This document shows positions 16,886 to 26,666 of a stretch of 64,000 nucleotides of DNA, piece by piece. The notes beneath the pieces are model-generated. The model ran no database searches. It was given only the letters and a program-made list of their open reading frames with translations, and was not told the origin of the DNA. Numbering within the stretch: position 1 is the first letter of the stretch; every line of letters begins with the position of its first letter. The DNA is from Commensalibacter oyaizuii (GTDB lineage: Bacteria; Pseudomonadota; Alphaproteobacteria; Acetobacterales; Acetobacteraceae), in NCBI RefSeq assembly GCF_029953265.1, contig NZ_JASBAO010000001.1, positions 62,001 through 126,000 on the forward strand, written 5' to 3'. The position numbers and the translations under genes were made by a program.

Positions 16886-17195
16886 GTGAATTACTTTGGG
16901 TTTTTTGACTTTGATTATAATGGTTGTTTAAGAACATTATAATATGCGATTTTTTTATAATCCAAGAAAATATTGCGCTGATTAAGGATTAATATCGGGT
17001 TTGTTATTATTTAAAATAACTATAAAATTACGTTGATTAATAAAATTACAAAATATTTTGTATAAATTAAAGATATTATGTTAATATATTAAAAAGAATA
17101 GTAATTAATAAATTTTGTCAAAATTTAAAGTTGTTTTTTCCAATATCGTAGCTGTTTTTCCCACGAGGTACTGGATGTAAGGTGAGGCACATAAA
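16886..17195. other. AT-rich divergent promoter region upstream of the porin cluster
   Basis: A 310-base gap between divergent genes, extremely AT-rich and without ORFs. It contains a perfect 16-bp palindrome at 17047-17062 and a shorter repeat (GTTATT 17003-17008 with AATAAC 17015-17020). A purine-rich ribosome site (AAGGTGAGG) precedes the first porin. Confidence 0.5.
17047..17062. promoter_or_regulatory. Perfect 16-bp palindrome upstream of porin cluster (possible operator)
   Basis: TACAAAATATTTTGTA is fully self-complementary and lies 134 bases upstream of the first porin gene. The symmetry and place suggest a regulator binding site, but no regulator gene is adjacent. Confidence 0.35.
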
Positions 17196-18566
17196 ATGGT
17201 AAAAAAGAGTAGATTCGAACGCAACAAAGCAAAAATTACTTTTATATTCTTGATCGGCATTGGCTCTGCCTTGTTTACACAGCAGGGGTATTCGTTACAT
17301 TATACAATAAAGAAATCGCCGTTATTATTAAAAGATTCAGCGGTTAATATAACTCGTTACACAGTTGTGAAATATTCATTTCGTTCAAGTTCTAATGTAC
17401 AAGATTTTATCAACACGTATGTTGCCAATGATAAAAACAAGCGAAAATCATTGCTTGATCGCTACAATGCTAAGGATTATTTTTATCATCCCATCAAATA
17501 TAGCCTTGCGACGCAATCTGTTACGCCAACAGATTTCAAGATGTCTTCGAAACAGCTAAGCTATTTTAAATTGACATCTAGGCATAAGGTTTTGTTTCAT
17601 AATTTTGCATTTCAACTGTTAAACGGGTCGGTCCAGTACAGTAAATATTATAAAGGCTTTAACGCTCGTTTTTTATATTTTTCAGTGATTAAAGATCAGA
17701 ATTTAAAAGGATTTAATCAGGTAGAAAATATGACCGCTATTGATTTGATACGTTTGGCAACAATGGGGCATGTGCGTTATACATTGTTGGAATCCCACTT
17801 GAACAATCAGTTGCACGTAATGGCTTATGCAACTGGTAGAAAGTTTGGACCTGATATTGATTTTGGTCGTAATCAATTGGGGGGTGTATTTCGTGTTGCA
17901 GCACATCCTATTGCGAATGTTAATTACGATTTACATATGGGTTTTTCAGGTATCATATTTTTAGACGGAATAAATCGTCGGTATGGTCAGGTTTTGCAAA
18001 GACAATTGATGTTGTCATCAACAGGATATATGATTAGAAATATCCAAAACGTCAATAATATATGGTCAACAGGCCCAGAAATATCTTTGCGTTGGAAACG
18101 ATTATTCTTAAATGCGGAATATCATACTATCTATTTGGGTCGGGTTGCAGGCTCGCAAATAAATCGGCCAACTTTAAGATTTCCAGCTTGGTATTTGGAG
18201 ACCAGCTATACAATTTTAGGCCCTCGTCGAATCTATAATCAAGAACGGGCTGATTTTGTCAGTCTTGCTAAACCGTCCTTTAATCCCCGCCAGGGAGAGT
18301 GGGGAACGGTTGAAGGTTTTTTTCGATATAGTGTAATGAATTTAAAAAGCCAACCAAACTTATTTGGTTTAGATGATAAAAGAATGGCTATTAATGGTGG
18401 GCGACAAACAGTAATAGCGGCTGGGGTAAAGTGGTATGTATCTTCCAATGCTAAATTGATGGTACAATATAATTACGTTACATCGGCCTCGTCAAAAAGT
18501 AGTTATTATAATTTACTGGGATATGATAGTCGTTCTTTGGTTGCACGCTTGCAGATGACTTTTTAG
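17196..18566 (+). CDS. Diverged OprO/OprP-type porin paralogue
   Basis: The 456-residue protein aligns with the two porins downstream over its C-terminal two thirds: FGRNQLGGVFRVAAHPIA, SLRWKRLFLNAEY, FPAWYLETSYTILGPRRIY and GGRQTVIAAGVKWY all have close counterparts. It ends in the aromatic residue F (LQMTF), as outer-membrane barrels do. The N-terminal third is lysine-rich and has lost the conserved FGQGWY...WNA..V.NIDPY module and the RPTLTS.DGRFS strand, which survives only as FKLTSRHKVLFHN. The signal region (about 1-33) is basic and hydrophobic but ends atypically. It is either an adapted variant or a decaying copy; the intact 456 codons favour function. Confidence 0.75.
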   Translation: MVKKSRFERNKAKITFIFLIGIGSALFTQQGYSLHYTIKKSPLLLKDSAVNITRYTVVKYSFRSSSNVQDFINTYVANDKNKRKSLLDRYNAKDYFYHPIKYSLATQSVTPTDFKMSSKQLSYFKLTSRHKVLFHNFAFQLLNGSVQYSKYYKGFNARFLYFSVIKDQNLKGFNQVENMTAIDLIRLATMGHVRYTLLESHLNNQLHVMAYATGRKFGPDIDFGRNQLGGVFRVAAHPIANVNYDLHMGFSGIIFLDGINRRYGQVLQRQLMLSSTGYMIRNIQNVNNIWSTGPEISLRWKRLFLNAEYHTIYLGRVAGSQINRPTLRFPAWYLETSYTILGPRRIYNQERADFVSLAKPSFNPRQGEWGTVEGFFRYSVMNLKSQPNLFGLDDKRMAINGGRQTVIAAGVKWYVSSNAKLMVQYNYVTSASSKSSYYNLLGYDSRSLVARLQMTF

Positions 18567-18731
18567 AATAGCGTGACCTTTTAACAAAATATATTTATTG
18601 AATATATTATACGTATAAATATTGTTATATACTTTAGTATAATTATATTATATATAAATAAATTGTAAAATATAAAAAATACTATTTTTACATGTTGATA
18701 TTTTGTGGGGTTATAAAATGGACAACAGCCA

Positions 18732-20240
18732 ATGTATATGCAATTTCAAAGAAGACAGTATACAAAATGCTTTGCTTTATTGCATTATATCGGTTTGTTG
18801 TGTGGCATCTGGTTTTTAAATATTCTAGCAATCAAAGCCCAAACACCAATTACGTCACCAAGTATAACAAAATCTTTATTACCTGATTCTGATCTTAATA
18901 AAGTCGATTTTGGGCAAGGATGGTACTATTGTTCATCCAACAGCCAGAGATGTAATTTATGGAATGCTGTCAAAGTAATTAATATCGATCCGTATCAGAA
19001 GGTTCGTTATAATTTTAGAGATTTTTACCTTTCTTTTCCAAAAAGTAGACCAACCCTTACATCAAATGATGGACGCTTTAGTTTTGCAGTGGGGGGAATG
19101 TTTCAATATGATGTTGGTGGATTTATCGGTCCCTTTCACAAAAGTGAAGGGATCAACATGTCTGGGGTCAGAAATCATTTGCGCAGGGGACGGTTTATTG
19201 CCACAGCGCGTTATGATGATTTTTTAATTACGGTAACTCCTGACATTGGTACGTCTGGTGTTCAAAATGATTCACTATTCGAGGCGTCTTTACGGTATCA
19301 GGGATTGCGTCATACCTCTATAGAGGTTGGATTACTACAACCTCGTGTAACCATGGAAGATGTCGAGGGGTCAAATGGTTTTGAATTTGTCGAGCGCCCG
19401 ATGATTATTGATATGGTAAGAAATATTGCTGCTGCTAATGCGCGTTTGTCCTTAGGGGCCACGCATTGGGGAAAAAATTATGTGTTGGCAGGATATGTTA
19501 CGGGGTTTCGCTATGGACCATTTAAAAATTTTCAAGATAATCAAATTGGTGGTGTTTTTCGTGCAGCAGTACGTCCAGTTGCTATGCAGGATATCGATTT
19601 ATTAATTGGAGTTTCAGGGTCAATCGCGTTCCATGGTGCTAATCGTAAATATTCTATGAATACTGGGACTGAGGCTCAAATCTGGTTAACACGTCCATTT
19701 TTAAGAACAGGTACCATTAACGGCGTTAATAGTGTTTGGAGTTTGGGACCACAAGTTGGATTTCGTTGGAAGCGACTTTTATTGAAATCAGAATATTATT
19801 CTATTTCTATGCAACGGGTTACAACGGGTAACGAAAATCTACCTAATTTACGGTTTCCTGGTTGGTATGTCAGTGGAAATTATACATTATTTGGCCAACC
19901 TCGTTTATATGATCCAAAAAAGGGAGTATTTTCGCCACCTGTTGGACCTACGTTTAATCCTGCTGCTGGTTTGTGGGGGGCATTAGAATGGTCAGTTCGG
20001 TGGAGTGTTATGGATTTTAATAGCCATAAAACGCAATATGATCAAAATGGCGTTTTATTGGGATCCAACGGTGGTAGACAAACCGTTGTGGCAACAGGAT
20101 TTAATTGGTATCCTTCTGCCCAAGTTAGGGTTATGTTGGACTATAATTATGTTCATGCTTCCCCTTCATTAAAAAATACTTATAATCTTAGAGGTAGAGA
20201 CAGCCAATTAATTATTTCACGCTTACAATTAAATTTTTAA
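18732..20240 (+). CDS. OprO/OprP-family (phosphate-selective type) porin
   Basis: The 502-residue protein begins with a basic, hydrophobic export signal (about 1-37, cleavage near IKA-QT). It then has the module FGQGWYYC...CNLWNAVKVINIDPY, the barrel-start strand RPTLTSNDGRFSFAVGGMFQYD and the signature RRGRFIATARYDDFLITVTPDIG typical of OprO/OprP porins. It ends with ...SRLQLNF, a C-terminal phenylalanine recognised by the BAM complex. Such trimeric porins pass anions, including phosphate or polyphosphate; selectivity cannot be read here. Two cysteines in C-x6-C spacing (CSSNSQRC) may form a periplasmic disulfide. It is very similar to the next gene, indicating tandem duplication. Confidence 0.9.
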   Translation: MYMQFQRRQYTKCFALLHYIGLLCGIWFLNILAIKAQTPITSPSITKSLLPDSDLNKVDFGQGWYYCSSNSQRCNLWNAVKVINIDPYQKVRYNFRDFYLSFPKSRPTLTSNDGRFSFAVGGMFQYDVGGFIGPFHKSEGINMSGVRNHLRRGRFIATARYDDFLITVTPDIGTSGVQNDSLFEASLRYQGLRHTSIEVGLLQPRVTMEDVEGSNGFEFVERPMIIDMVRNIAAANARLSLGATHWGKNYVLAGYVTGFRYGPFKNFQDNQIGGVFRAAVRPVAMQDIDLLIGVSGSIAFHGANRKYSMNTGTEAQIWLTRPFLRTGTINGVNSVWSLGPQVGFRWKRLLLKSEYYSISMQRVTTGNENLPNLRFPGWYVSGNYTLFGQPRLYDPKKGVFSPPVGPTFNPAAGLWGALEWSVRWSVMDFNSHKTQYDQNGVLLGSNGGRQTVVATGFNWYPSAQVRVMLDYNYVHASPSLKNTYNLRGRDSQLIISRLQLNF

Positions 20241-20447
20241 CCGCTTAATCCTAATATTATTGAACATAACGATTGTTTGTTTTTCTATAGTTCAATATAT
20301 CTATTACAATTTTACGCTAGGGAATAAGTATATTCTTTTGGTCATAAAATCGGCATGTTTGATTGATAGTTATCCAACCAACCATGCGATCTTTTATGAT
20401 ATCAATGGGATTAAGTTGTTTTTAAGATTGTGTTGCAGGTGTGATGT

Positions 20448-21968
20448 ATGCGTAAAATTTACCGTGTTCATAAAAATAGCCCGTCATGTATCTTATTATC
20501 CGTTACAATTATCAGCGGTTTTTTTTTGTTTAAAAGCGAACAAATTGCACACGCTAAAGCATCTCAAGATAGTGCTTTTATGCAAGCATTATCCGAAAAT
20601 AATATATCTTTGCAATCCGATGAATATGCATCTAATTTTGGTCAAGGATGGTATATTTGTGCCAATGATCAACCGCATTGTTCAATGTGGAATGCCCGCA
20701 AAGTTGTAAATATTGATCCCTATAAAAATATTCAATTTCAAGTCGGTAATTTGCAATTAAAGTTTCCAAAGGGGCGACCGACTTTGACCTCTCAAGATGG
20801 ACGTTTTTCGTTATCACTTGGGATGATGATGCATTTTGATGTTGGTGGTTTTGTGGGTAAAGACGTGCAACATGGTTCGAATATGTCCAATCATCGATCT
20901 TATTTGCGTCGTGGGCGTTTTATTATTTCAGCGCGTTATGACGATTTTATTGTAACTGTCAGTCCCGATGCAGGCGAGTTTTATCAAAATACATACTCTC
21001 TTCATGATGCTTATATCAGATATGTGGGGTTTAAAAATACAGTTCTTGGGGTGGGGCTGATCCAACCAGGATCTTCAATGGAGGATTCTGAAAGTTCTAA
21101 CAGTTACGAATTTATTGAACGCCCCATGGTTATTGACATGGTACGTAATATTTCTGGCGGGGAACCCAGAGTTGCGTTGGAAGGAATACATTGGGGGGAA
21201 CGGTATTATGTTGGGGCTTATGTTACAGGGCAACGCTTAGGAGAGAACTTCAGAGACTTTCAAAAAAATCAGGTTGGGGGATTGTTAAGGGCTGCGTTTC
21301 GCCCCGTTGCAACTGCCGATGTTGATGTGCATTTGGGATTTTCTGGTGCCTTTGCCTTTCACGGTAATAATCGTCGTTATTCAATGGGATCAGGACCCGA
21401 GGCACAAATTTGGTTGTCCAGAAATTATATTCGTACTGGAATGATCGATGGGGTAGATAGTGTTTGGACCCTTGGTCCAGAGGTCGGATTGCGTTGGAAA
21501 CGATTAGTATTTCAATCGGAATATTATCAAATTAATTTACAACGGGTTAAAGATGGCAATACTTCCCGCCCAAATTTAAGTTTCCCAGGATGGTATATGA
21601 GTACCAGTTACACGATTTTTGGGCAACCTCGCCAGTATGATCAAAAAACAGCGTCTTTTCGCACACCACAGGGATCATTATTCAACCCTGCGGCTGGATC
21701 ATGGGGGGCGCTGGAATGGGTCAGTCGGTGGAGTGTTATGGATTTAAACAGCCATTTGAACAGTTATACCCGTAATGGTCAGTTTTTGGGATCCTATGGT
21801 GGAAAGCAAAATATTTGGTCAACAGGGTTTAATTGGTATCCATCATCCCATATGCGGATTATGTTAGACTATAACCATATTCGTGCGTCCAGTTCTTTGA
21901 ACAATCCTCACAATATGTACGGACGTAACAGTAATTTGTTAATTTCTAGACTGCAATTTACGTTCTGA
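20448..21968 (+). CDS. OprO/OprP-family porin, third tandem copy
   Basis: The 506-residue protein is a close paralogue of the preceding porin: FGQGWYICANDQPHCSMWNA, RPTLTSQDGRFSLSLG, RRGRFIISARYDDFIVTVSPDAG and RSNSYEFIERPMVIDMVRNI-like segments occur in the same order, and the end is LQFTF. The export signal spans about residues 1-34 (hydrophobic, ending near AHA-KA). It has the same C-x6-C pair. The start ATG at 20448 follows a GCAGGTG element. A 207-base gap separates it from the second porin, long enough for its own promoter. It is followed by a long-looped hairpin at 22006-22067. Confidence 0.9.
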   Translation: MRKIYRVHKNSPSCILLSVTIISGFFLFKSEQIAHAKASQDSAFMQALSENNISLQSDEYASNFGQGWYICANDQPHCSMWNARKVVNIDPYKNIQFQVGNLQLKFPKGRPTLTSQDGRFSLSLGMMMHFDVGGFVGKDVQHGSNMSNHRSYLRRGRFIISARYDDFIVTVSPDAGEFYQNTYSLHDAYIRYVGFKNTVLGVGLIQPGSSMEDSESSNSYEFIERPMVIDMVRNISGGEPRVALEGIHWGERYYVGAYVTGQRLGENFRDFQKNQVGGLLRAAFRPVATADVDVHLGFSGAFAFHGNNRRYSMGSGPEAQIWLSRNYIRTGMIDGVDSVWTLGPEVGLRWKRLVFQSEYYQINLQRVKDGNTSRPNLSFPGWYMSTSYTIFGQPRQYDQKTASFRTPQGSLFNPAAGSWGALEWVSRWSVMDLNSHLNSYTRNGQFLGSYGGKQNIWSTGFNWYPSSHMRIMLDYNHIRASSSLNNPHNMYGRNSNLLISRLQFTF

Positions 21969-22005
21969 GTTTAAGGTTTACTTTTAAATACTCATAACAA
22001 AGATC

Positions 22006-22067
22006 ACAGCCCTGTATTTATTGCTATTATATTGAATATAAGCAGAATGAATAATAAGGGCTGTTTT
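22006..22067 (+). terminator. Probable terminator after the third porin
   Basis: ACAGCCCT (22006-22013) pairs with AGGGCTGT (22057-22064), followed by TTTAT on the plus strand. The 43-base loop has weak internal pairing, so the fold is less certain than a compact hairpin. It lies between the porin and the convergent smc gene. Confidence 0.5.
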
Positions 22068-22085
22068 ATAACCTAAATGATACGA

Positions 22086-25000
22086 CTACTCGTCTATTAA
22101 ACTAAGCTGTTCAACATGTTTGCTTTGTTGCATTTGCACAGCATGCTCTAGATCAATAGAAATAATTTGACTGATACCACGTTCTTGCATGGTTACACCA
22201 TATAAGCGATTCATATGACTCATGGTTAATTGATGATGGGTTACAACCAAAAAGCGGGTACCTGCTTGTTCAGTCATATCGGTTAGCAAAGCGCAAAAAC
22301 GCTCAACATTGGGGTCATCCAGTGGGGCGTCAACTTCGTCTAATACGCAAATGGGGACAGGGTTACACTTACTAACAGCAAATACCAGTGAAAGTGCAGT
22401 CAAGGCTTGTTCCCCTCCAGACAGTAAAGACAATGTTGATAATTTCTTTCCTGGGGGTTGGGCAAAGATTTCCAGACCTGTTTGTAGGGGGTCTTCGTGG
22501 GGCAATAATTTTAGATATGCATTGCCCCCATTAAACATACGTGTAAAGAGTTCTTGAAAATGTTGATTAACTTCAACAAAAATTGTGTTTAATTTTTCTT
22601 TGCCTTGTTGGTTCAGCTTGTTAATTGATTCTTTTAATTGTTGAATGGCTGTGTCCAGATCGTAATATTCTTTTTCGATAGTATTAAAAGTATCCTGCTT
22701 TTCTTCTCGTTCTATTTCAGCGCGTAAATTGACCGCCCCCAAAGCTTCGCGTTGTTCAGAAAGGGTTGTGATAGTGGCTTTTAGTGTTTTTTCAGCCTGA
22801 TCACTGATATCTATGTCTGAACGGCCTTTGGCCAACTCTTGGATTTCTGGGGCTATATTATTTCTTAATTGTTCTAACAAAGCTTCGGCTTGTTCTTGCT
22901 TAGCCTGTGCCTTAAACAGATTTTCTTTGGCCTTGGCCAACGCTTGTTCAGCTTGGGTTAATTGTTGTTGTGCCTGGTTTTTTTGTTGTTCTAAGGCGGT
23001 CAGTTGTTGCTGTGCCTCGTAATACAGGGTTAATGCTTGTTGTTCTAAATTTTGTAATTTCGTATAATTTTGTTCCAGTAACGGGACGCGCTGGCTCATA
23101 TCATCATATTGTTTTTGAAGTTCTGCTACTTTTTGATCAGACTCTTGTGCTTGTGTTTGCGCTTGATATAAGCGTGTTTGCCATTCTAAACACTGGGATT
23201 TTAATTGTTCTTGTTGTTGATCCAGTGTTTTTTTCTCATTAATCAATAAATGATAAGATAACCGTTCATTCTCTTCTTGATTTTTAAGGGTCTTATAGGA
23301 TTCTTGTAATTCTTGTAAGGATGTTTTTGCCGTGTCAAGATCGGGTCGGGTTGCATAAAGCTTTTCTGCTGCTTCTAAGGCTTGTTCAGCAGCGTTCAGT
23401 AGATTTTTTAAAGTATCGCAGCGGGGTTTCAAAGTTTCCAGGCGGCTTTGTCCTTGAATATGACGTTCTTTTATATGTTGATAGGCCCGTTGAGCATCAG
23501 TTAAGGTTTGTTCAGCCTGTTTTTGTTCTTGTTGCAGTAAGTTTAATTCGTGTTCTAAGGTTTGAGTGATGGCTTGTAATTGATTGTGCGCTTCTTTCGC
23601 TTGATCGGGATGTTCAAGATGATTAAGAAGTTCTTTATTTTTATTGAGATCAACCTGCAACTTTTGATGTTCAGTTTGAAGAATAGCAATTTTCTCTTTT
23701 AACGCTTCAATACGAAGGTTATTTTGTTGATTTTGATGCAGAAGCTTTTGGTAATTTTCCTTCAAGATTGTGAATTTTTGTTCGCTTTCTTGGTATTTTT
23801 CTTCGGCTAGTCGAAGTTGCTTTTTAGAATTTTGTTCGTGTTGCAAGCTGTTGTTAACGGTTGACGGATCGGGCTTGGGTAAAGCACCTTCTTGTTTTGC
23901 TTGATTATATAAATGTTGTTTTTCAGTATAATCTTGTTGTGCCTGTTGGTATGCAGGTTGTAAGGCATCGTAATGTGTTTGGGCAGCGTTGGCACGATTT
24001 TGTAGGGTCGTGAATTCTTTTTGTATATTTTTTAATTGTTGCTCTTGGGTTGTATAATTATTTTGGGTTTGTTCAAGTTGTATTTTCAAAGCCTCATGAT
24101 GATTTTGTAATTCAGTGTATTTGGAATGTAATTTTGGGGTTTGCGCCTGTAATGCGGTTAAAGCATTTTCAGTTTCTTTTAAGGTTTGTCTTTGTATTAA
24201 ACGTTGTGCGGCTTTATTTGGAATTCCTGCTTTTTGATGATAGCCATCCCAACGCCACAAATCCCCATTTTGTGTAATTAAAGTTTGCCCTACAGTCAAC
24301 TTGGGAAACAGATCTTTACCTTCTTCAATTGTATGGACAACACCAATGTGATCAAAAGCACGCTTTAATACAGAGGGTGGGGGAATGATATCGGATAATA
24401 CACGGATATTTGCTGGGAAATCAGTTATTTTTTCTGAAAGTGCATACCATCCTTTAGCACTGTTGTAATCTTCTGGTGTTTCTAATGTTTCATCAAACAA
24501 GGTTGCAATGGCTGTGATCCATTCTGGTGGAATGGCTAATTGTTCTATCACGGTGGGAAGAGGGGAAAGGGCAGCATCCCCTTGTTGATCATTGGATAAA
24601 GCCTGTGTCAACCCATCGAACTTTGCTTGCAGACGTTGTAAGTCAGTATGATGTTGATTAAATATTATCTGAAAAGACTCAACGTCCTTTTGTGCCTGTT
24701 GGTGTGATTGCTTTAACGCTAGCAAGGTTGTTTGAATTTGTTGGAAGCGATGTTGTTCCTGCTGCAATTGTTTTTCTTGTTGTTCTAAATGCTGCGGATC
24801 AATACAAGCAGATTGTGCTTTTTCAACTTGCTCTTGCAAAAGATTTAGTTTTTTTTCAGCCGTTTCTAGTGCTTGCTTAGCGGTAACGGTAGCACGTTGA
24901 TGGTTTTCATAAGTTTGTAAGGCCTGGTGATAGGTATTTTCATGCTCCAAACGTTTTTGGATAGTGTCTTGATAGTGCCGTGCAAGGGTTTGAGTATTGA

Positions 25001-26648
25001 TTTTAGCGTCTTGTAAGGTTTGTTGTGCTTGCTGGATATCACGTTCAAATTGTTCGTTTTTTTCACTTGTTAGGCATTGATGTTGAAGGCTTTGAAGCTG
25101 CGACTGTAAAGTTTGTTCTCTATTGATTAAATCGTTAGAGTGCGTATCTTGTTCTTGAATTTTTTGAGATAGCTGTAGATAGGCTTGTTCAACTTGCTGG
25201 GCGTGATATTGCGCGTCAGCGATCTGCAGGCGAGCATCGTTTAACTTTACTTCCAGTGCTTGTCTTTGTTGCGTGTAATGATTTACTGCAGCTTGGGCAG
25301 TTTCTTGTTGTTGGTGATGTTGTTGTAAATCATCATCTTTTGGCAGGTCATCCAGACACAGTTGATATTGGTTTAAGATATCCTCGTATTCTGTGTGTAT
25401 CGTTTCCTTTTTTAACGCAGCCTGTTCATATTGTTGGGTAATATCTTGAAACTGTTTTTGCTTTTGGTGTAAATTTTCTTCGGCTTGATCGATCTTTTTT
25501 GTTAGATCTGCGAGTGCTGTTTCAAGACTATGAATGGTTTGTAAAGCAAGATTTTCTTGATCAGGGTGTGCAGATAATTTTTGGCTTATTATTCGTAGCT
25601 CTTCTTGAAACTTATTTAAATCATCTTGCGTTTCTTTAACATAATTGTGCGAAGTTGTTTGTTGACTTTTTGCCTCTTGCACACGTTCATGTAAATGACG
25701 AATCTCGTCATTAACTTTATTTATTTCGGTTTGAATCGCACGTGTTTCTTGACGTTGTTGTTCCCATTTGATGCGTGCTTGGATTTCGTACTGGCGGCTA
25801 TTAGGCAGTTTTTCTTCTACTGTCTGTAGATGGTTTTGATTTTCAATTGTGTGTAGGTTGGTCTCTTGCTGATGGGTTTGGGCATTAATAACTTTTTGTT
25901 GGAAAAAGGTCAGACTGCGTACTGCACGTTGAAAATACAATGTTTGTAAATCTGTTTCAGCCTCTCTTAAATCTGCTGATAATTGACGGTAGATCCCTGC
26001 TTGGGTGGATTGTTCGTTTAACGAAGTGATAAGATCGGTTAATTGTTGGCGAACATCATCAAGTCGAGCTAGATTTTCTTCGGTTGCTTTTAATTTTAAT
26101 TCGGCCTCCCTGCGTCTGCTATATAAACCAGCAATACCTGCAGCTTCTTCCAATACTTGTCTACGTTCTTCAGGGGATGCAGAAATTAGTTGCGCAATAC
26201 GGTTTTGACTGATGATGGCAGAAGATCTGGGACCTGATCCCAAGTCTGCAAACAACGTTTGCACATCCCTGGCACGTTGTATTTTGTTATTAATACGATA
26301 CTGGCTGCCTGATCCACGTTCGATTTGGCGTGAAATTTGCAATTGATCTTGATGTTGAAATGGCTGGGGTGCAATGGCTTGTGTGCCATCAAGAGTTATG
26401 GATACTTCGGCAATATTACGGGCAGCTCTACGCACGGTTCCAGCAAAAATAACATCATCCATCTCCCCACCGCGTAAAGATCGGGCAGAACTTTCCCCCA
26501 TGACCCAACGGATAGCTTCAACAATATTGGATTTCCCACAGCCATTAGGGCCAATAATCCCTGTCAGTCCTGGCAAAATATCTAAGGTAATTGGATCTGA
26601 AAAACTTTTAAATCCAGCAATTTTAAGATGGGTAAAGCGTACGGACAT
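22086..26648 (-). CDS. smc: Chromosome segregation SMC protein, extra-long
   Basis: The 1520-residue protein has the complete SMC layout: N-terminal ATPase half with Walker A GPNGCGKS (33-40), a long coiled coil, a hinge (about 690-830, around PLPTVIEQLAIPPEWITAIATLF and GQTLITQNGDLWRWDG), the returning coiled coil, and the C-terminal half with signature LSGGEQALTALSL and Walker B PICVLDEVDAPLDD. SMC dimers with ScpA/ScpB extrude and organise chromosomal DNA. The usual bacterial length is about 1150-1200, so each arm is longer by some 150 residues. The arms are strikingly rich in glutamine. It follows a DsbA-like gene by 18 bases on the same strand. Confidence 0.97.
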   Translation of the reverse strand: MSVRFTHLKIAGFKSFSDPITLDILPGLTGIIGPNGCGKSNIVEAIRWVMGESSARSLRGGEMDDVIFAGTVRRAARNIAEVSITLDGTQAIAPQPFQHQDQLQISRQIERGSGSQYRINNKIQRARDVQTLFADLGSGPRSSAIISQNRIAQLISASPEERRQVLEEAAGIAGLYSRRREAELKLKATEENLARLDDVRQQLTDLITSLNEQSTQAGIYRQLSADLREAETDLQTLYFQRAVRSLTFFQQKVINAQTHQQETNLHTIENQNHLQTVEEKLPNSRQYEIQARIKWEQQRQETRAIQTEINKVNDEIRHLHERVQEAKSQQTTSHNYVKETQDDLNKFQEELRIISQKLSAHPDQENLALQTIHSLETALADLTKKIDQAEENLHQKQKQFQDITQQYEQAALKKETIHTEYEDILNQYQLCLDDLPKDDDLQQHHQQQETAQAAVNHYTQQRQALEVKLNDARLQIADAQYHAQQVEQAYLQLSQKIQEQDTHSNDLINREQTLQSQLQSLQHQCLTSEKNEQFERDIQQAQQTLQDAKINTQTLARHYQDTIQKRLEHENTYHQALQTYENHQRATVTAKQALETAEKKLNLLQEQVEKAQSACIDPQHLEQQEKQLQQEQHRFQQIQTTLLALKQSHQQAQKDVESFQIIFNQHHTDLQRLQAKFDGLTQALSNDQQGDAALSPLPTVIEQLAIPPEWITAIATLFDETLETPEDYNSAKGWYALSEKITDFPANIRVLSDIIPPPSVLKRAFDHIGVVHTIEEGKDLFPKLTVGQTLITQNGDLWRWDGYHQKAGIPNKAAQRLIQRQTLKETENALTALQAQTPKLHSKYTELQNHHEALKIQLEQTQNNYTTQEQQLKNIQKEFTTLQNRANAAQTHYDALQPAYQQAQQDYTEKQHLYNQAKQEGALPKPDPSTVNNSLQHEQNSKKQLRLAEEKYQESEQKFTILKENYQKLLHQNQQNNLRIEALKEKIAILQTEHQKLQVDLNKNKELLNHLEHPDQAKEAHNQLQAITQTLEHELNLLQQEQKQAEQTLTDAQRAYQHIKERHIQGQSRLETLKPRCDTLKNLLNAAEQALEAAEKLYATRPDLDTAKTSLQELQESYKTLKNQEENERLSYHLLINEKKTLDQQQEQLKSQCLEWQTRLYQAQTQAQESDQKVAELQKQYDDMSQRVPLLEQNYTKLQNLEQQALTLYYEAQQQLTALEQQKNQAQQQLTQAEQALAKAKENLFKAQAKQEQAEALLEQLRNNIAPEIQELAKGRSDIDISDQAEKTLKATITTLSEQREALGAVNLRAEIEREEKQDTFNTIEKEYYDLDTAIQQLKESINKLNQQGKEKLNTIFVEVNQHFQELFTRMFNGGNAYLKLLPHEDPLQTGLEIFAQPPGKKLSTLSLLSGGEQALTALSLVFAVSKCNPVPICVLDEVDAPLDDPNVERFCALLTDMTEQAGTRFLVVTHHQLTMSHMNRLYGVTMQERGISQIISIDLEHAVQMQQSKHVEQLSLIDE

Positions 26649-26666
26649 ACAGGGATATAAATGGGG

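Noticed and set aside
20260-20709. 149-codon plus-strand ORF overlapping the start of the third porin
   Set aside because: It runs through the intergenic gap and continues out of frame into the porin signal-peptide region; the porin frame is unambiguous.
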